DNA of 64,000 nt. It comes from Macroventuria anomochaeta (Eukaryota; Ascomycota; Dothideomycetes; Pleosporales; Didymellaceae). The notes beneath the pieces are model-generated. The model had not been told where the DNA came from, did no database searches, and worked only from the letters and a program-made list of their open reading frames with translations. Location of the stretch: the NCBI RefSeq assembly GCF_010093625.1, contig NW_022985395.1, forward strand, positions 357,917-421,916. The letters are read 5' to 3'. The position numbers and the translations under genes are program-made. Positions 10,634 to 21,735 of the stretch are shown here, in pieces. Each line of letters opens with the position of its first letter. The first letter of the stretch is position 1.

Positions 10634-12539
10634 TCACTTCAACTCGTGCAGGTACATGCCCAGCAAATAGACTCTGTTGCTCATTCTCGCTTGTTCCATC
10701 TTCCGGCGCGTAAAGTTAGCCTGCATCTGCGTGGCTTCGGCTGGATTCATCTGATTGGTGTCGCGAAGGTAACGGATAAGGCAGTTGACGTAACGGCGCT
10801 CAGCTCTCGCCCGGGCAGCGGTGACCTCAGGGAAGTTGAAAGTCACGCCTGTGCATCGTGACGAGAGGTCCTGAACGTTCTGCTCTTGGTTGTAGGCGCG
10901 CTCCAAGTTCGTCCTTGCTGAACACAATTCGGCTGCTTGAGCGCGCAGCACGGTAGGCACGTTCTTCACCCGGGCCTTGTTGTTCCTCCTTTTGCGACCA
11001 GATCGCGATGCCGCCGCTTTAAATGCGAACTGATTCGGGTCTGGACGCGTGTACTGGTTGTCTTTGACATACAGGCGGCGAGCAGGGCGCTGAGCAGGTA
11101 TCTCGTTCATAATCAGGTCTACGATGTCAACACCTAGACTATGTCAGTGACCTCTTCATAGATCATCGCAGGCTCCTGCTCTCTCCACATTACTTGCCTG
11201 TCGGGTATCGTCGCTCGTTCTCCAAGCGATCTTTGGCTTGCTCATACATGTTGCCGATGTCAATGCGACGAAAGCAGCTGCGAATGAGTGCTCCTTTGAA
11301 CTCTGTCAGGAGGGCCTCAAGCACGTCTGAAGGCATGTCAGTAGATCCACAGCTCAGAGTTTTATGGGTTACGCTCAGGGCTCCGAAACACCGCCCTGGG
11401 GGTGTCCGCGGCACTGTACAGAGGTCCTCACCTATTCCTTCATCGTTTGCTCTCGCCATTCGAGACCTCACGTCCATGTGGCACCTGGAGGTATTCAGTG
11501 ACGATGGCTGCGGATCAATCTTACCTGCGAGCTTTGGCACATGGCCAAGTACGACGTGCTCCGGTAGGTATCTGTGTGGCAGATACTCTTCCTGCAGTGA
11601 ATACTCGTACCACTTGTATGCATCTGACGGGTTGCCCCATAGAGCATAGCATATCAGACGTTGGTAGCCCGAGGGTAATGGCCGGCCTAGGGAAAGCTCT
11701 TGAATGCCTCCACGCACGGCTTGGTCGATGCGATCGATGATATCCCACCTGTATTCGAAACCTTCGAAAAAATCTACGAGCTCGGGATCGATCTTAGTAC
11801 GGAGGGGTCGGTAGGGGTAGTTTGCGGGAAGCGTGAAGTACTCCGACTTCACGACGCCATCAACATATCGCGCTGGACGGGTGTATCCTCGCAAAAAGTA
11901 TTTGTATGCCTCCAACGGCGACAACGTGTTGAGCTGCAGGATTGTCTCGCGGCCCTCGGGGCAGTTTGCAATCTCGGGGTGACCGCACAGAAACTGGTCG
12001 ATCTCCTGGAGAAAGCCTCTGGAGATTGACCTCTCCGCCAGGTATGAGAGCAGCTCGTCATCGGCATAATCGGCAAAGCACCGCACCTAGTTGCTGTCAG
12101 TGGCGGTGTGAAGATATGCTGGATGCCTCCAGGCACCCTCATGATCTGAATTACACAGAAATGGGAACCCCACCTGGTACTTCTGATTGTCGTCTCGCCT
12201 TATCGCCCAGGTAAGGGCTTGCTCGCTGTTGTTGAAGTCGAAGACGCGTCCGCTTCGTGACGCTCGACTAGCCTTGGCTGTCTGGGGAGCGGGAGGGGGC
12301 ACCTCGTAGCAATCGCTGTCGTCACCGTTGTCGATGATAATGGGCGACAAGCGGCTGCGCTGCTCGGGGTTGTAAGATTTCGGAGGTGGCTGCTCGATCC
12401 ACTCGCCGCCAACCCACCAGCCGCAAGCTTCCTGCTTGGTGGTGGTGGGAACGGCTGAGCCACCTCGTGGACGAGGAAGCGGTTTGTACGGTTCATCGTA
12501 ATCATACGGCCGCTGTCGTATGGCGGCGTATCTAGCCAT
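10634..12539 (-). CDS. Hypothetical four-exon protein
   Basis: Exons 12539-12174, 12086-11525, 11326-11198 and 11133-10634 join in phase to 518 aa. The start is MARYAAIRQRPYDYDEPYKP. The first two introns are GT-AG. The third (11197-11134) has the donor AG|GCAAGT and is a GC-AG intron; splicing there restores the frame across TGVDIVDL. The N-terminal 120 residues are proline-rich and acidic. The central part (FADYADDELLSYLAE, then a WGNPSDAYKWYEYSLQEEY segment) is globular-looking. The C-terminal 150 residues are basic and helical, with RSGRKRRNNKARVKN, and could bind nucleic acid. No family is recognised. The exon model is an inference from splice signals and phase. Confidence 0.68.
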
Positions 12540-13078
12540 AGTGCGGCCGCTAAACTTACCTGTCAATGAAGCACGGTGACGACGTCAACGATGGAAGGGC
12601 GGCCTCAAGGCGAGCTGGCAGAAGACGAGTCTGAAGAATACCTAGACTGCAGTGAATAGAGGCAAGGTCGGTATGAGACAGGACGAGAATAGAGTGGGAC
12701 GTGATATGTAAGATCTGAAGGACGTCGAGGTGAGAGTGAATCGTGCCCAGGTGGCTCGACTCACAACAACAGGAAGGCACACGTCCAGTACGCGGTAGCT
12801 GTAGACCAACAAACGCACAAGCGAAGCCAGACCAGATGTGAAGCCACAACTTCGAAAGGAATATAGAACCACACTTAATGAAATTGAGTGATGCAGCCAG
12901 TTGCCTGGGGAGCAATTGATGGCAAGTGAGAGAGTTAGGTAACAACAGAGACAAGCAACGCATTCACGAACATGTACATTCTAATGAGCTGAGTCTGGAT
13001 ATACGAACCGAACCTTGACGCCACCCAATACGCTCCATGGTCAAATCAAATATGCTACAACTACGACAGGTGCTGAGC
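12540..13078. other. Intergenic
   Basis: This lies upstream of the four-exon hypothetical gene and downstream of V-ATPase subunit d, both read leftward. A 135-codon minus frame (12556-12963) is leucine- and cysteine-rich, without a recognisable domain, and I do not call it. Nothing else is seen. Confidence 0.4.
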
Positions 13079-14336
13079 TTAGAACACACTGATGTAGTTG
13101 CCAATGCGCTCTTTCTGGTTCTGCGCGATGCACTCGGCTATCCAGGTGATGTTGCGGATTTCCTGTCGATGCGTTAGCAGAAGTTGCTGGATGTTTTGAG
13201 ATGTGGTACGCACCTGTTCGCGCAACTTGACCCACGCATAGACAACGGCGTGTGTGAACTGGTAGGTGAACGCCAACTTCGAGATCTCCATCTCTTTCTG
13301 GTAGAACAGGTCTTCCAAGCTTCTGGATTCCCCGCCTGTGCCGCCAGCCATGTTGCCAACACCGCCACCACCACCCTGGCTGAGCCCTGTCTGGTCGAAG
13401 AAGCTCTTGTACTCTGCGACACTCTCCACAGCGATGCGCACACCCTCAACGTCATCTGCTCGTGAAAGCATCGTGGTTCCCTCAGGGTGCAGCTTGCCGA
13501 AAGCGGGGTACAGCTTCTTCCTGTCTGCCTTGGAGAGCTCGGTGCCAAACGAGTTCAGCGAGATGTTGATGCTTCTGCGATCCGCCTCGAACTCCAGAAC
13601 CTCGGACATGACATCTGATGTGGGCGTTCCGGCCATCTCGGGGTCAGTGTTGACCCAATTGTGGAAGTCTTCGAGGTAGTTCTTGTATAGGGTGTTACGG
13701 ATAATCTCGATGTTCAATTCATCCAGATCCTGGTGGCTGAGCGAGCCCTTGAAGTACGGCGCAAGCGGTGTCTCGATCAGAACAGAGTTGTAAAGCTCCT
13801 CGATGTTGGTAGCCACGCACAGCACCGGCATTGTCTCGAACCAGCCAAGGGGGTGGCACCGCTCCAACAGCTCACGAGTGTCTCTCTCATGCAGCGTACC
13901 CGTAATCAGCAGCGCAACATTGTCGATCATGTATCCGTAGGTCAGGTACTCCATGAACTTCGAGAGCGAACCGGTAGCGTTGGCCTGGATGTAGCGGAAC
14001 TCTGCGACGAGCTTGTCGGTGGTTTTGGCGGCGAGCGCAGATGTCGACGGGTTAGGAGGCAGGGAGGCGAGGAAGTCTCCATACGCTGGCGAGAGCTGCA
14101 GCTTGACGTCTACACCTTGACGTCAGATAGTCTGGATAAACGCACCACCGCAGCAAAGCTTACCGTCGATGGTCTCGCATTGCGTCAAGTTGCTGTAGTT
14201 CTGGCTGGTGAGCAGCGCATTGCGGTAGCCGCGCACAACGCCCTCGATGTAGCTGTTGAATTTATCAGAAGAGGCCGAGACCTAGCTGCACATGCTGCAC
14301 ATACCCGTACTTGACGTTGTAGTAAAGGCCCTCCAT
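13079..14336 (-). CDS. vma6: V-type proton ATPase subunit d
   Basis: Exons 14336-14305, 14252-14164, 14109-13214 and 13162-13079 splice in phase to 366 aa, the usual length of the family. The protein is the V0 subunit that caps the membrane ring and couples it to the central stalk of the vacuolar proton pump. It starts MEGLYYNVKYGYIEGVVRGYR, contains MEYLTYGYMIDNVALLITGT, and ends EIRNITWIAECIAQNQKERI followed by GNYISVF, all diagnostic of VMA6. The intron after the Tyr-Gly codon is phase 2, as in many fungal orthologs. An acidic/glycine-rich insertion (GGGGGVGNMAGGTGG) occurs near the C-terminal third. It is divergent from the gene at 14672, with a 335-bp shared upstream region. Confidence 0.96.
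14118..14125. promoter_or_regulatory. CRE palindrome TGACGTCA inside a vma6 intron
   Basis: A perfect 8-bp CREB/ATF site lies in the second intron of V-ATPase subunit d. It is seen directly. Whether a bZIP factor uses it is unknown, and an 8-mer can occur by chance in a window this size. Confidence 0.3.
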
Positions 14337-14671
14337 GATGCAATGGTATAGAGTACTGCTGCAGAAGCTCAGTTGCCGTCATGGTGTGCTGGCTAGCCTG
14401 AGCGGTCAGAGTTCTGCCGAGGTGGCCTGTGCGCAAACTCGTATAAGTGCTCGGCCGAACGCGCCTTCTTCCTCGACATCGAACTTTCAACTTTCGAGCT
14501 TTCACGTCTCTCTGCGCAAGCACTCCCAACACCATCCCGCTCAAAGCAACTGCAACCCACACAACACTCCAACACTCTCGATTTCGCAGCGATCGCGCGA
14601 CAGATCACAACTGCTTTGCAAGTCACTTCCCGCAGCTGCGCAATGCGCCCGCTAACTTTTACTGCAGTGCA
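14337..14671. promoter_or_regulatory. Bidirectional promoter, vma6 / coiled-coil gene
   Basis: The two start codons face away from each other and are 335 bp apart, so the region must carry both upstream regions. No specific factor site was assigned. Confidence 0.5.
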
Positions 14672-16792
14672 ATGTCGACACGTCGCACGCGTCGCGCTGC
14701 CGCGATTACTGAAGTCACCGAGGAGGTCGTCACTGTCGAGACGCGCAGCAAGCGCACGCGCGCCGGACAGCGCAAGGCTGCGCCTTCCAGAGCTTCCTCA
14801 TCCAAGGCACAGGGCGAATCCACACCCACCAAAAACACATCCAATACACGCGCCAACGCGCAGCCCGCCACGCGTTCTGACGCGGTCGTGTCTACACCCG
14901 CCCCCGCGACTAACAAGCGCCGGCTCCGCTCTACGACGACGGAAGCCGCATCACCCTTACGCGCCTTAGATGAGCAACCTGCAAAAAGGCAACGGACTAC
15001 CTCGAGGAAGGCAACTGCGTCCACACCTGCTCCTGCGCAGACAAGTCCAGTCGAAGAGGAGGATGACGAGGAGACCCCCATTTTCTTTACCAAGAGTGAG
15101 CCCCAACTTTCTTATCCCTCCCACTCGAGCACCCTGATCGAATTTCCTCTTGCAGGCTTCGACCATATCGCGTCGCAGCTTCGAGAGCCACTCCTTGAAG
15201 GCCTTGCGAAATCCGAAGCAACATGCGATGACCTGCGTAACAAGGTTTCTCGGCTCCGCGCTCACATCTCCGAGCTCGAGCATAAACTTCGCCAGCAACA
15301 TGACCTGCTAACGATGCTCACGGCTCAAGCTAACGCGCCAATCTCAGAATTCGACTCTTTTGACGTCGATCAGTCAGAGCCGGCCAAGTCAGCATTCATG
15401 ACTGGCGATGAGTCTGCAATGGCTCTGCTTCGGCATGTCCAGGAGGCCTCCAAGGTCCCCGAGTCCTCTACTCCCGCCCCCGAGATCGAGGCCACACCTG
15501 CGCCCAACTCTCCCTCCCCGACCCCCAGCCAGAAGCCGTCGACTCCATCCAGGAATCTATTCAGCAGCTTCACTTCACCATTCACTGCCCTCAAGAACCT
15601 CTTCGGGTCTTCAACGCCAGCACCAACATCACCCACACCATCACGACAGCCTCCAGCCGACACAATGACTGAGGTCCTTTCGATGCCACCTACGCCCGTC
15701 GGAGAGCGCCCCAAGCGTCTAACCAAGAAAGCTAAGAAGCCGAACCGCCTCATCAAAGCCCTTCTTCACGGCGTTGATGCGCAAGACCTCAACAAGGCCA
15801 CCGCATGGGCCACGCAGATTGCCGCCGACCTTCGCAATGATTCCACCGCCGGCGAAAAGCGAAAGCGACTTGAGACCCCTGTCCTGTTTCGCGATCTCAA
15901 GCATCTTCCTTCGAGCAAGCCATGGCAGTCCGGTTTCAGCTTCCCAGAGGATGTCCTGGACCTCGAGGAGGACGACGTAGTCCCTGCCTGGGCTGTGTAC
16001 ACATCCATGACCGAAGAAGAGGAGCACGAGACCAAGAAGACCAAGACTGCCCACGCCACCTCTATCGACGACGACATGCCCGCCTCACTCAATGAGGTGT
16101 TCGGTACCTCGACTGCCTCCACCCTGGACTTCCAACCCCGTCGCTCTATCGACCCTTCCCCAATGTTCGACACGCCACTCCACCACCAAGAAGGCGGCAA
16201 TGTCTTCAAGGAGCTGCGCGGTCACGATGCCGCCGTCAACGATCGCGAGAACCTCCAGCGTGAGCTGAAGGCTGGAGGCATTCAGCGTCAGGACGAGGAC
16301 GAGACTCACCTCTCCGATAACTCTGAAGGCCCCCAGAGGGCTCATGACCCCACACATGGCTCTTTCAGTGTCCCGGACTCTGATTCCGAGGATGAGGATG
16401 AAATCCGTGCACAGCCGGTCTGGACTCAGGCTCCTCCTCCCGCGCCCACCCCCTCTCACGTTTCGTTGCCGAATACAACACATCATGAGGAGGTGGAACG
16501 ACAGCGACAAAAATTGATGAAGCATACACCTCATAAGCCAAGTCGCCTTCAACAAGTCAGCTACCCGTCTCCAAGCCTACTCTCTGATGCCGGTGATTCT
16601 CCCTTCAAAATCACCCAGATATTTGGGGAAGTACCCGAGGTCGAGCCACTTGTATTCGACGATCCAGAACTTGACGCTGCTCTCGCAGCGATTTCTACCT
16701 CTGAAGGTCTCCAGGCCAAACTTTTGGCAATGAACTGGTCAATGCCAACCACCACATACGACTCCGAGGAGGAGGAGCTTTCGCCAATCTGA
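14672..16792 (+). CDS. Hypothetical nuclear-type coiled-coil protein
   Basis: The frame from the ATG at 14672 encodes 706 aa without interruption. It probably contains a 60-bp in-frame intron at 15096-15155 (donor GTGAGC, acceptor CTCTTGCAG), which would leave 686 aa. The N-terminus is basic and Ser/Ala-rich with MSTRRTRRAA and several K/R clusters (KKRQR-like), as in nuclear proteins. After the putative intron comes a coiled-coil stretch, from FDHIASQLREPLLE through LRAHISELEHKLRQQHDLL. Then come a Pro/Ser-rich region, a basic patch (KRLTKKAKKPNRLIKALLHG) and an acidic tail ending YDSEEEELSPI. No enzyme motif is visible. A degenerate copy of the coiled-coil exon lies about 700 bp downstream of the stop. 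Confidence 0.8.
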   Translation: MSTRRTRRAAAITEVTEEVVTVETRSKRTRAGQRKAAPSRASSSKAQGESTPTKNTSNTRANAQPATRSDAVVSTPAPATNKRRLRSTTTEAASPLRALDEQPAKRQRTTSRKATASTPAPAQTSPVEEEDDEETPIFFTKSEPQLSYPSHSSTLIEFPLAGFDHIASQLREPLLEGLAKSEATCDDLRNKVSRLRAHISELEHKLRQQHDLLTMLTAQANAPISEFDSFDVDQSEPAKSAFMTGDESAMALLRHVQEASKVPESSTPAPEIEATPAPNSPSPTPSQKPSTPSRNLFSSFTSPFTALKNLFGSSTPAPTSPTPSRQPPADTMTEVLSMPPTPVGERPKRLTKKAKKPNRLIKALLHGVDAQDLNKATAWATQIAADLRNDSTAGEKRKRLETPVLFRDLKHLPSSKPWQSGFSFPEDVLDLEEDDVVPAWAVYTSMTEEEEHETKKTKTAHATSIDDDMPASLNEVFGTSTASTLDFQPRRSIDPSPMFDTPLHHQEGGNVFKELRGHDAAVNDRENLQRELKAGGIQRQDEDETHLSDNSEGPQRAHDPTHGSFSVPDSDSEDEDEIRAQPVWTQAPPPAPTPSHVSLPNTTHHEEVERQRQKLMKHTPHKPSRLQQVSYPSPSLLSDAGDSPFKITQIFGEVPEVEPLVFDDPELDAALAAISTSEGLQAKLLAMNWSMPTTTYDSEEEELSPI

Positions 16793-17431
16793 AGGCAATT
16801 TACGAGTTTGACGAATTTATGATGAGATACCCCGGTCGTTTTGCATAGGTTTGCAATAGCGATGATACAAGGTTTTGGCGTTATTGAAGGTTGTTTCGGG
16901 ATTGGAGTACTTTCCTCTTCATCTACTGTAGTCTTCAAGCCATCCCCTCCTCCATCAGGTTTGAGAACTTCTCAGTTGAGCTTGGCCGCAAGGGCTCGCT
17001 CCCGAGGGTGATCTCGCTTGGTGGAGGTTGGGTTTTGGATAGCGGAACGACACGTTCACAACACGTTGTAGCCACCAAAATGCATTGTGACGCTTGAGTG
17101 AATGAACGCTAACACCGGAGGTTCCAATCCTGCAGCTCAGCCAGGGTGTTAGGATTAGTGAATACCTCCAGGGTCAGCTGTGAAGGATCTGAAATTGAAA
17201 AGAGGGGGACCTCCAACCCTGGAGCGGAGTGAGAGTTTGCGGGTGCTGAGTGCCTACAGAGTCGGCTTCAAGAACCTGAAACAGGAATTCGAGAACATGC
17301 AAATCTGGTGAACATAGTGAAGACCTCCAGAATCAGCTTTGACACCGATTTATTGAAGCCACTTTGCACGTACCGAGTCTGGTGCGTGTTGACCACCAAG
17401 AACCTCGAAGCATACCGCTCAACTCAAAACA
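16793..17431. other. Intergenic
   Basis: This is the 3' flank of the coiled-coil gene. It has only short frames, and I see no element that I can name. Confidence 0.4.
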
Positions 17432-17700
17432 TACCGGTACGATCTTAGGCCTTCTCGACATCCTTACGATACAATCTCTCGATACATCTTTTCCAAGAGT
17501 GAGTCCCACCCTTTTCATCCGTCCCTCAGAGGCATCCCGAGCGACACCTGTGCAGGCGTCGATGGGATTGCACCAGCGCTTCAGAAGTCCTCGCTCCAAG
17601 AGTGCAATGCGGATCTCGAAGCGACATGCGCCAGTCTGCGCGCCGAGGTTTTCCAGCTCCGCAATGTGCAACTTCGGCGGTGCGAAACACATGTCAGGTA
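17432..17700 (+). pseudogene. Degenerate paralog fragment of the upstream coiled-coil gene
   Basis: In one phase this stretch reads YIFSK, then a GTGAGT...GTGCAG intron (17499-17555), then SVDGIAPALQKSSLQECNA and a segment with LEATCASLRAEVFQLR. This parallels the coiled-coil gene, which reads IFFTK, intron, SFDHIASQLREPLLEG and then SEATCDDLRNKVSRLRAH. The intron position and phase are the same in both. No ATG is available upstream in this frame, and the frame closes after YGWSFISSLVTRRSS. It looks like a duplicated and decayed exon pair. The similarity was judged by eye and the identity is modest. Confidence 0.45.
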
Positions 17701-18145
17701 TGGCTGGTCGTTCATCTCGTCGCTCGTGACGCGGAGATCCAGTGTCGATTTGTCCTAGGCAACCCGATACGCTGTCAGTATTGAGCCGTTGTCATCGCTG
17801 TCGTTGCCACAGAGTACGGAGCTTTCCGGGCGCTGCGATACCATTCATACTTCGCATCCACATTGTCATCGATCGATACACACGCATCGCTCGCAATCAT
17901 GCACACATGCATGGCCATCGTCCTGGCGTGCTTGTTTGGACAAGGGGTGGAGGAACACTGAGCAGCGCGGGAACGGCATGGGTCGAAGCGAGGAGTCAAT
18001 GTTGGTTCGAATATGCTGGTCAGGGGAAGATGCTTCAACTCAGTTTGTTTCTGTGTGAAGAGCAAATACATACTACCAATCAACACAATCACCATCAAAT
18101 GCGTACCCCGTCTCACACCTACCATCACTCCCTCCACTTCCTCTT
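17701..18145. other. Intergenic
   Basis: Short frames only. This is the 3' flank of the vWA gene, which reads leftward and ends at 18146. Confidence 0.4.
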
Positions 18146-21100
18146 TCACCCACCACCCTGAATCAGTTTCTCCGCCGCCTCAAGAAACACATCCGCACCC
18201 CCATCACACTCCTTCCGCCCCTCCTCCAACCAGTCCCTAGCCTTTTCAACAACCAGTTCCCACTCGTCCTTGAACTCCGACAACTTCTTCTGCATGTAAA
18301 TGATCACCAGCGCAGTGGTGAGCAAATGCCCTCTTTTCTCCTCCCGTAGGTCACTCGGCAACGACGTATCATTGACAAGGCAAGTATCCCGCACGACGCG
18401 TTGGAAGTCTGCAACGGAGATGGCGAGCCATCCGAGGACGCGTGGGTGGTACGGGAAACAACCCGAGAAAGATTGGTGGGCGATTAGTGCGTGGAGGGTT
18501 TCGGTGGATGTGAAGGTGGTGGTTGTGGAGGGTGGGAAGGGTTGAGATGGTGAGATATCAAGGAAGCTGGGGGATTGGGGGGAGTATAAGGGGGATATTG
18601 GGGGGTATGACGGAGAGGCGGGAGAGTATGAGGGCGAGGTCTGGGAGTAGGATCGCTTCTCAATCTCGCTGCGCTTGATGCTGCGACGCTTCTTGGATCC
18701 AGACTTCTTGCCAGTGTCATCAAAGCCGGCGAAGCTGCCGAAATCACTGCCATCCCCGGTGTGTAGGAAGGCGTCAAAATCGAAATTCTCGAGCGCTGCG
18801 TCGCCGTTGGAGAGATCCATGCCGATGTGGAAGTCGACGTTTTCCGGCAGTGGTGGTTGAGATCCTGCAAACGGAGGAGAGACAAATGCGGAGGGGGGTT
18901 GGTACTGCCCCAGGATCATGTTGCCCATGTGGCAGTCGCGCAGTGCGTTAGATACGGCGGGTGCGGCGGGGAGTGAAGGTGCGCCGTAGGCAGAGGGGGC
19001 GCTGAAGAGCGAGGATGAAGAGGGAGGTGCTATTTGGGCTGATTTTGATATCCGCACCTGAGACATAGGACTCCCGGATGAAGTTTGGAAACGTTTGTGC
19101 GAAGTTGTGCCGGGAGGTAGTGTGCGGCCGCCTCTTTCAGTACCTGCACCGAAAAGACCGCCACTAGATGGAGCAGGCGAGTGAGAGGCTCTGAAAAGCG
19201 AAGCCGAAGGGTTTTTAGGTGGCATGGACTGCTGCTGCATCATCGTGTTCGGATATTGGTGAACTGTTCGAGCTCCTCCTCTCCCGCCCGTCCTAGTCAT
19301 CCCGCCTGTTCCACCGCCCCGACTTCCACGAAAAAGAAGCGGCGTCTGCGTAATCGATGGCGCCGAGCCGAACAGGCCAGTCGCTTGGCTAGCTCGTTGT
19401 TGCGCCTGAGCAAATTGCTGTTGCTGTTGCGCCTGAGCAAACTGCTGTTGCTGCTGCGCCTGAGCAAAATGCTGTTGCTGTTGCATCTGTTCCCGCTGCG
19501 CTCTCCTCACTCGATTCGCGCTCATCCCCGGGGACGCGAGATCGGGCGCTGCAGGCTGCTCGTCTTCCAGGTAGTCCCAGTGCTCGTCCATCGCGTAACC
19601 ATCGGATTCCTGCGCTGATGTTTGTTCAGTAGCGACAAACGAACACCACTTCCCGCCAACCTGGAATTGCACACCCAAACGCACGGCCTCGCGCTCAACC
19701 ATATCGCTGAAGCGTCCATCGAAGCGCGTCTTGAGCAGTTGCCCACCTGTATCGAGTGCGGAAGCGAGCCAGCCTCGGCCCTGCTCGAGCTCGGATACAG
19801 CTTTCTTGGCGGCAAGTTGGTGGATTGTCTCGCCTGGTGTGGAGAGGGCTTGGATGGGGATCTCGAGTTCAAGAGGGCCGTGGGTACTTGTACCGCGGAG
19901 TATGACGGACGTTGGTGTTGCATGGGGCGCACCGGGGCTGAGGAGGAGGTAGATGGTTGTGCGGTTGAATGCGAAGAGGGGCGGGATGGATTGTGGTGCT
20001 TGAAGGATTTTGGGGGCTGGGATAGGGGGGAGATGGGCGTAGCGGTCTTCTCCGGTTGAGGTTGCTGTGGATAGGATGGTTTGGTCAGGGTCTGCAGAGG
20101 TATCGAATAGTGAGATCGGCTTCTTCGGTTTCTTCTGATGGTAATTAGTCTGAGCCCGGCGTATGTTCCACGATAGGTGCTTACGATTTTCGTGAGGCCT
20201 TCCTCGTCCTTCAGGTCGAGCTTGACTTTCAAGCTGTCTGCCACCTTCTCAACGATGTCGAAGTCGTCACTCTCTTCGGCGGCCAGGTACTTGACCTCTA
20301 GCGTGTAGTCGTTGACGTGCGGAGACAGAGCGCCCTTGAGCATTCGCACAACCTTGCTGCTCATCTTCTCTCCTTGTTGTACGGACTGTGCGAAGCCGTT
20401 GCCTGCTTTCGCAATTCCCTCGATGAGTGAGTGGGACACTCCACTTCCAATCCCCAAAGTGAAGACTCGGATCGGAGACTTGTTCTCTTGAATTTGCTCA
20501 TTTAGATAGTCAAACACATCTTGTTGGTTCCAGATCTCGCCATCAGTCAGCAAGATGATGTCGAGTGGCATGTCTTTGTATCGGTTTTCTATGGTCGCTT
20601 GTAGAGGCGCGAGCATCTCCGTGCCACCATAGTTGGCTTGAAGCCTCTCAGCATGACGAGTGGCGTTGGCAAGTGTATCTTGGCCGTATGAGGCGCTCCT
20701 TGGGAACAAGAAAGAGTGCCGGCTGCCAAAGGAGCATATGTTGAATTTAACACCGACCGGAAGAGACTTCAAGAAGACCTTAAGCGCCTCAATGGCAAGA
20801 TTCATACTAGAACCCCCCATACTACCACTCTGATCGCAAACAAACACAACCTCTGGCTTCTCCGGAGGGAGGGCGAACTTGGGAACAAGCGTCGCCATCA
20901 GTGCTCGATGGTTCGAAATCGTGGGGTGAGTCTCGAGGATAGCTTTCGGGATGCCAGTGTCTTTCGCGATGACTTGCAGGACAAAGTCAGTTTCGAGATG
21001 CGCTACGCCGAGGCTCAACGTGGCTGACGCCTTGCTCATCGACGGAGTAGCATCAGGGTCAACTGATGTCGTGCCCATGGACATGGAAATGGGGTGTGTT

Positions 21101-21735
21101 GGCGACTGCAATTTCTGGATGAATGAGCCTTCCGCCATCTCAGCATCCACAGTGATTGCGATTGTGCCGTCCATTTGGCGGAGCGAGTCGAAGTGGACTC
21201 CTTGAACAGTTCCGTACCGCGGACAGATGCTGGTAGGGATAGTGAACCTGACACCATCAACTTCCATGTCGTGCTTCAGCTCGCCAAGATAAGTGATGTT
21301 GACGACGACCCTTGCACCCGGCGGAATGTTGCCGATAGTCGTGGTAAAGACATCTGATGCTTCAGGTAGCTGCTCGAGTAGGCCTGCTGTCTCACCTCGC
21401 GCAACAGCGTCTCTGTAGACTTGCTTTGCCTTCTCCTTCTCCTTGACCTCACCGACAACCAGACGACTGCCTACCTGGCATGAAAACCCTACCACGCTCA
21501 CTCCATCGTAGAGTGGGAATGCGTAGCGGACTTCTCTGATACCTCTGGTGGTTGAAGGGTTTACAAAGCTCTGTTCGAGTACTGTGCGGGACGTGGTCGC
21601 AAGGATGCTGGCATGTACCTTGACCTCGACTTGCGGAAAATAGACCTTTTCTGTGCCCCCGAAGCGTGGCACATTGTAGTAGAGTCCGCAAATGGGCTCA
21701 CGACGGCCTGGTGTACAGCCAAAGCTGCCGTACAT
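18146..21735 (-). CDS. VIT and von Willebrand A domain protein with CTD-like tail
   Basis: Two exons (21735-20185 and 20134-18146) join in phase at a 50-bp GT-AG intron to give 1179 aa. Residues about 15-160 form a vault/inter-alpha-trypsin (VIT) domain, including TRGIREVRYAFPLYDGVSVV. Residues about 290-460 form a vWA domain. Its MIDAS is intact: DQSGSMGG at 301, then Thr in the GGTEM motif and Asp in ILLTDGE. The region after the intron is an uncharacterised all-beta-looking domain. Next comes a Gln-rich run with repeated FAQAQQQQQ. The tail then has four YSPxSPSx-type units near residues 1012-1041 and a final helical segment. Such proteins are widespread in filamentous fungi, with cytosolic or unknown roles. 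The first exon alone continues open for 38 codons past the donor, so an unspliced form would be truncated. Confidence 0.88.
18563..18652 (-). repeat. RNA polymerase II CTD-like heptad repeats in the vWA protein
   Basis: The coding sequence here gives SYSQTSPSYSPASPSYPPIS followed by PLYSPQSPSF. This is four to five units of the YSPxSPS pattern of the largest RNA polymerase II subunit, sitting in an otherwise unrelated protein just after a basic KKRRSIKR stretch. Confidence 0.8.

Noticed and set aside
14966..15301. A minus frame antisense to the coiled-coil gene that resembles a minus frame at 17333-17692
   Set aside because: The resemblance is real but reflects the plus-strand paralog fragment; the antisense frames themselves are shadows.
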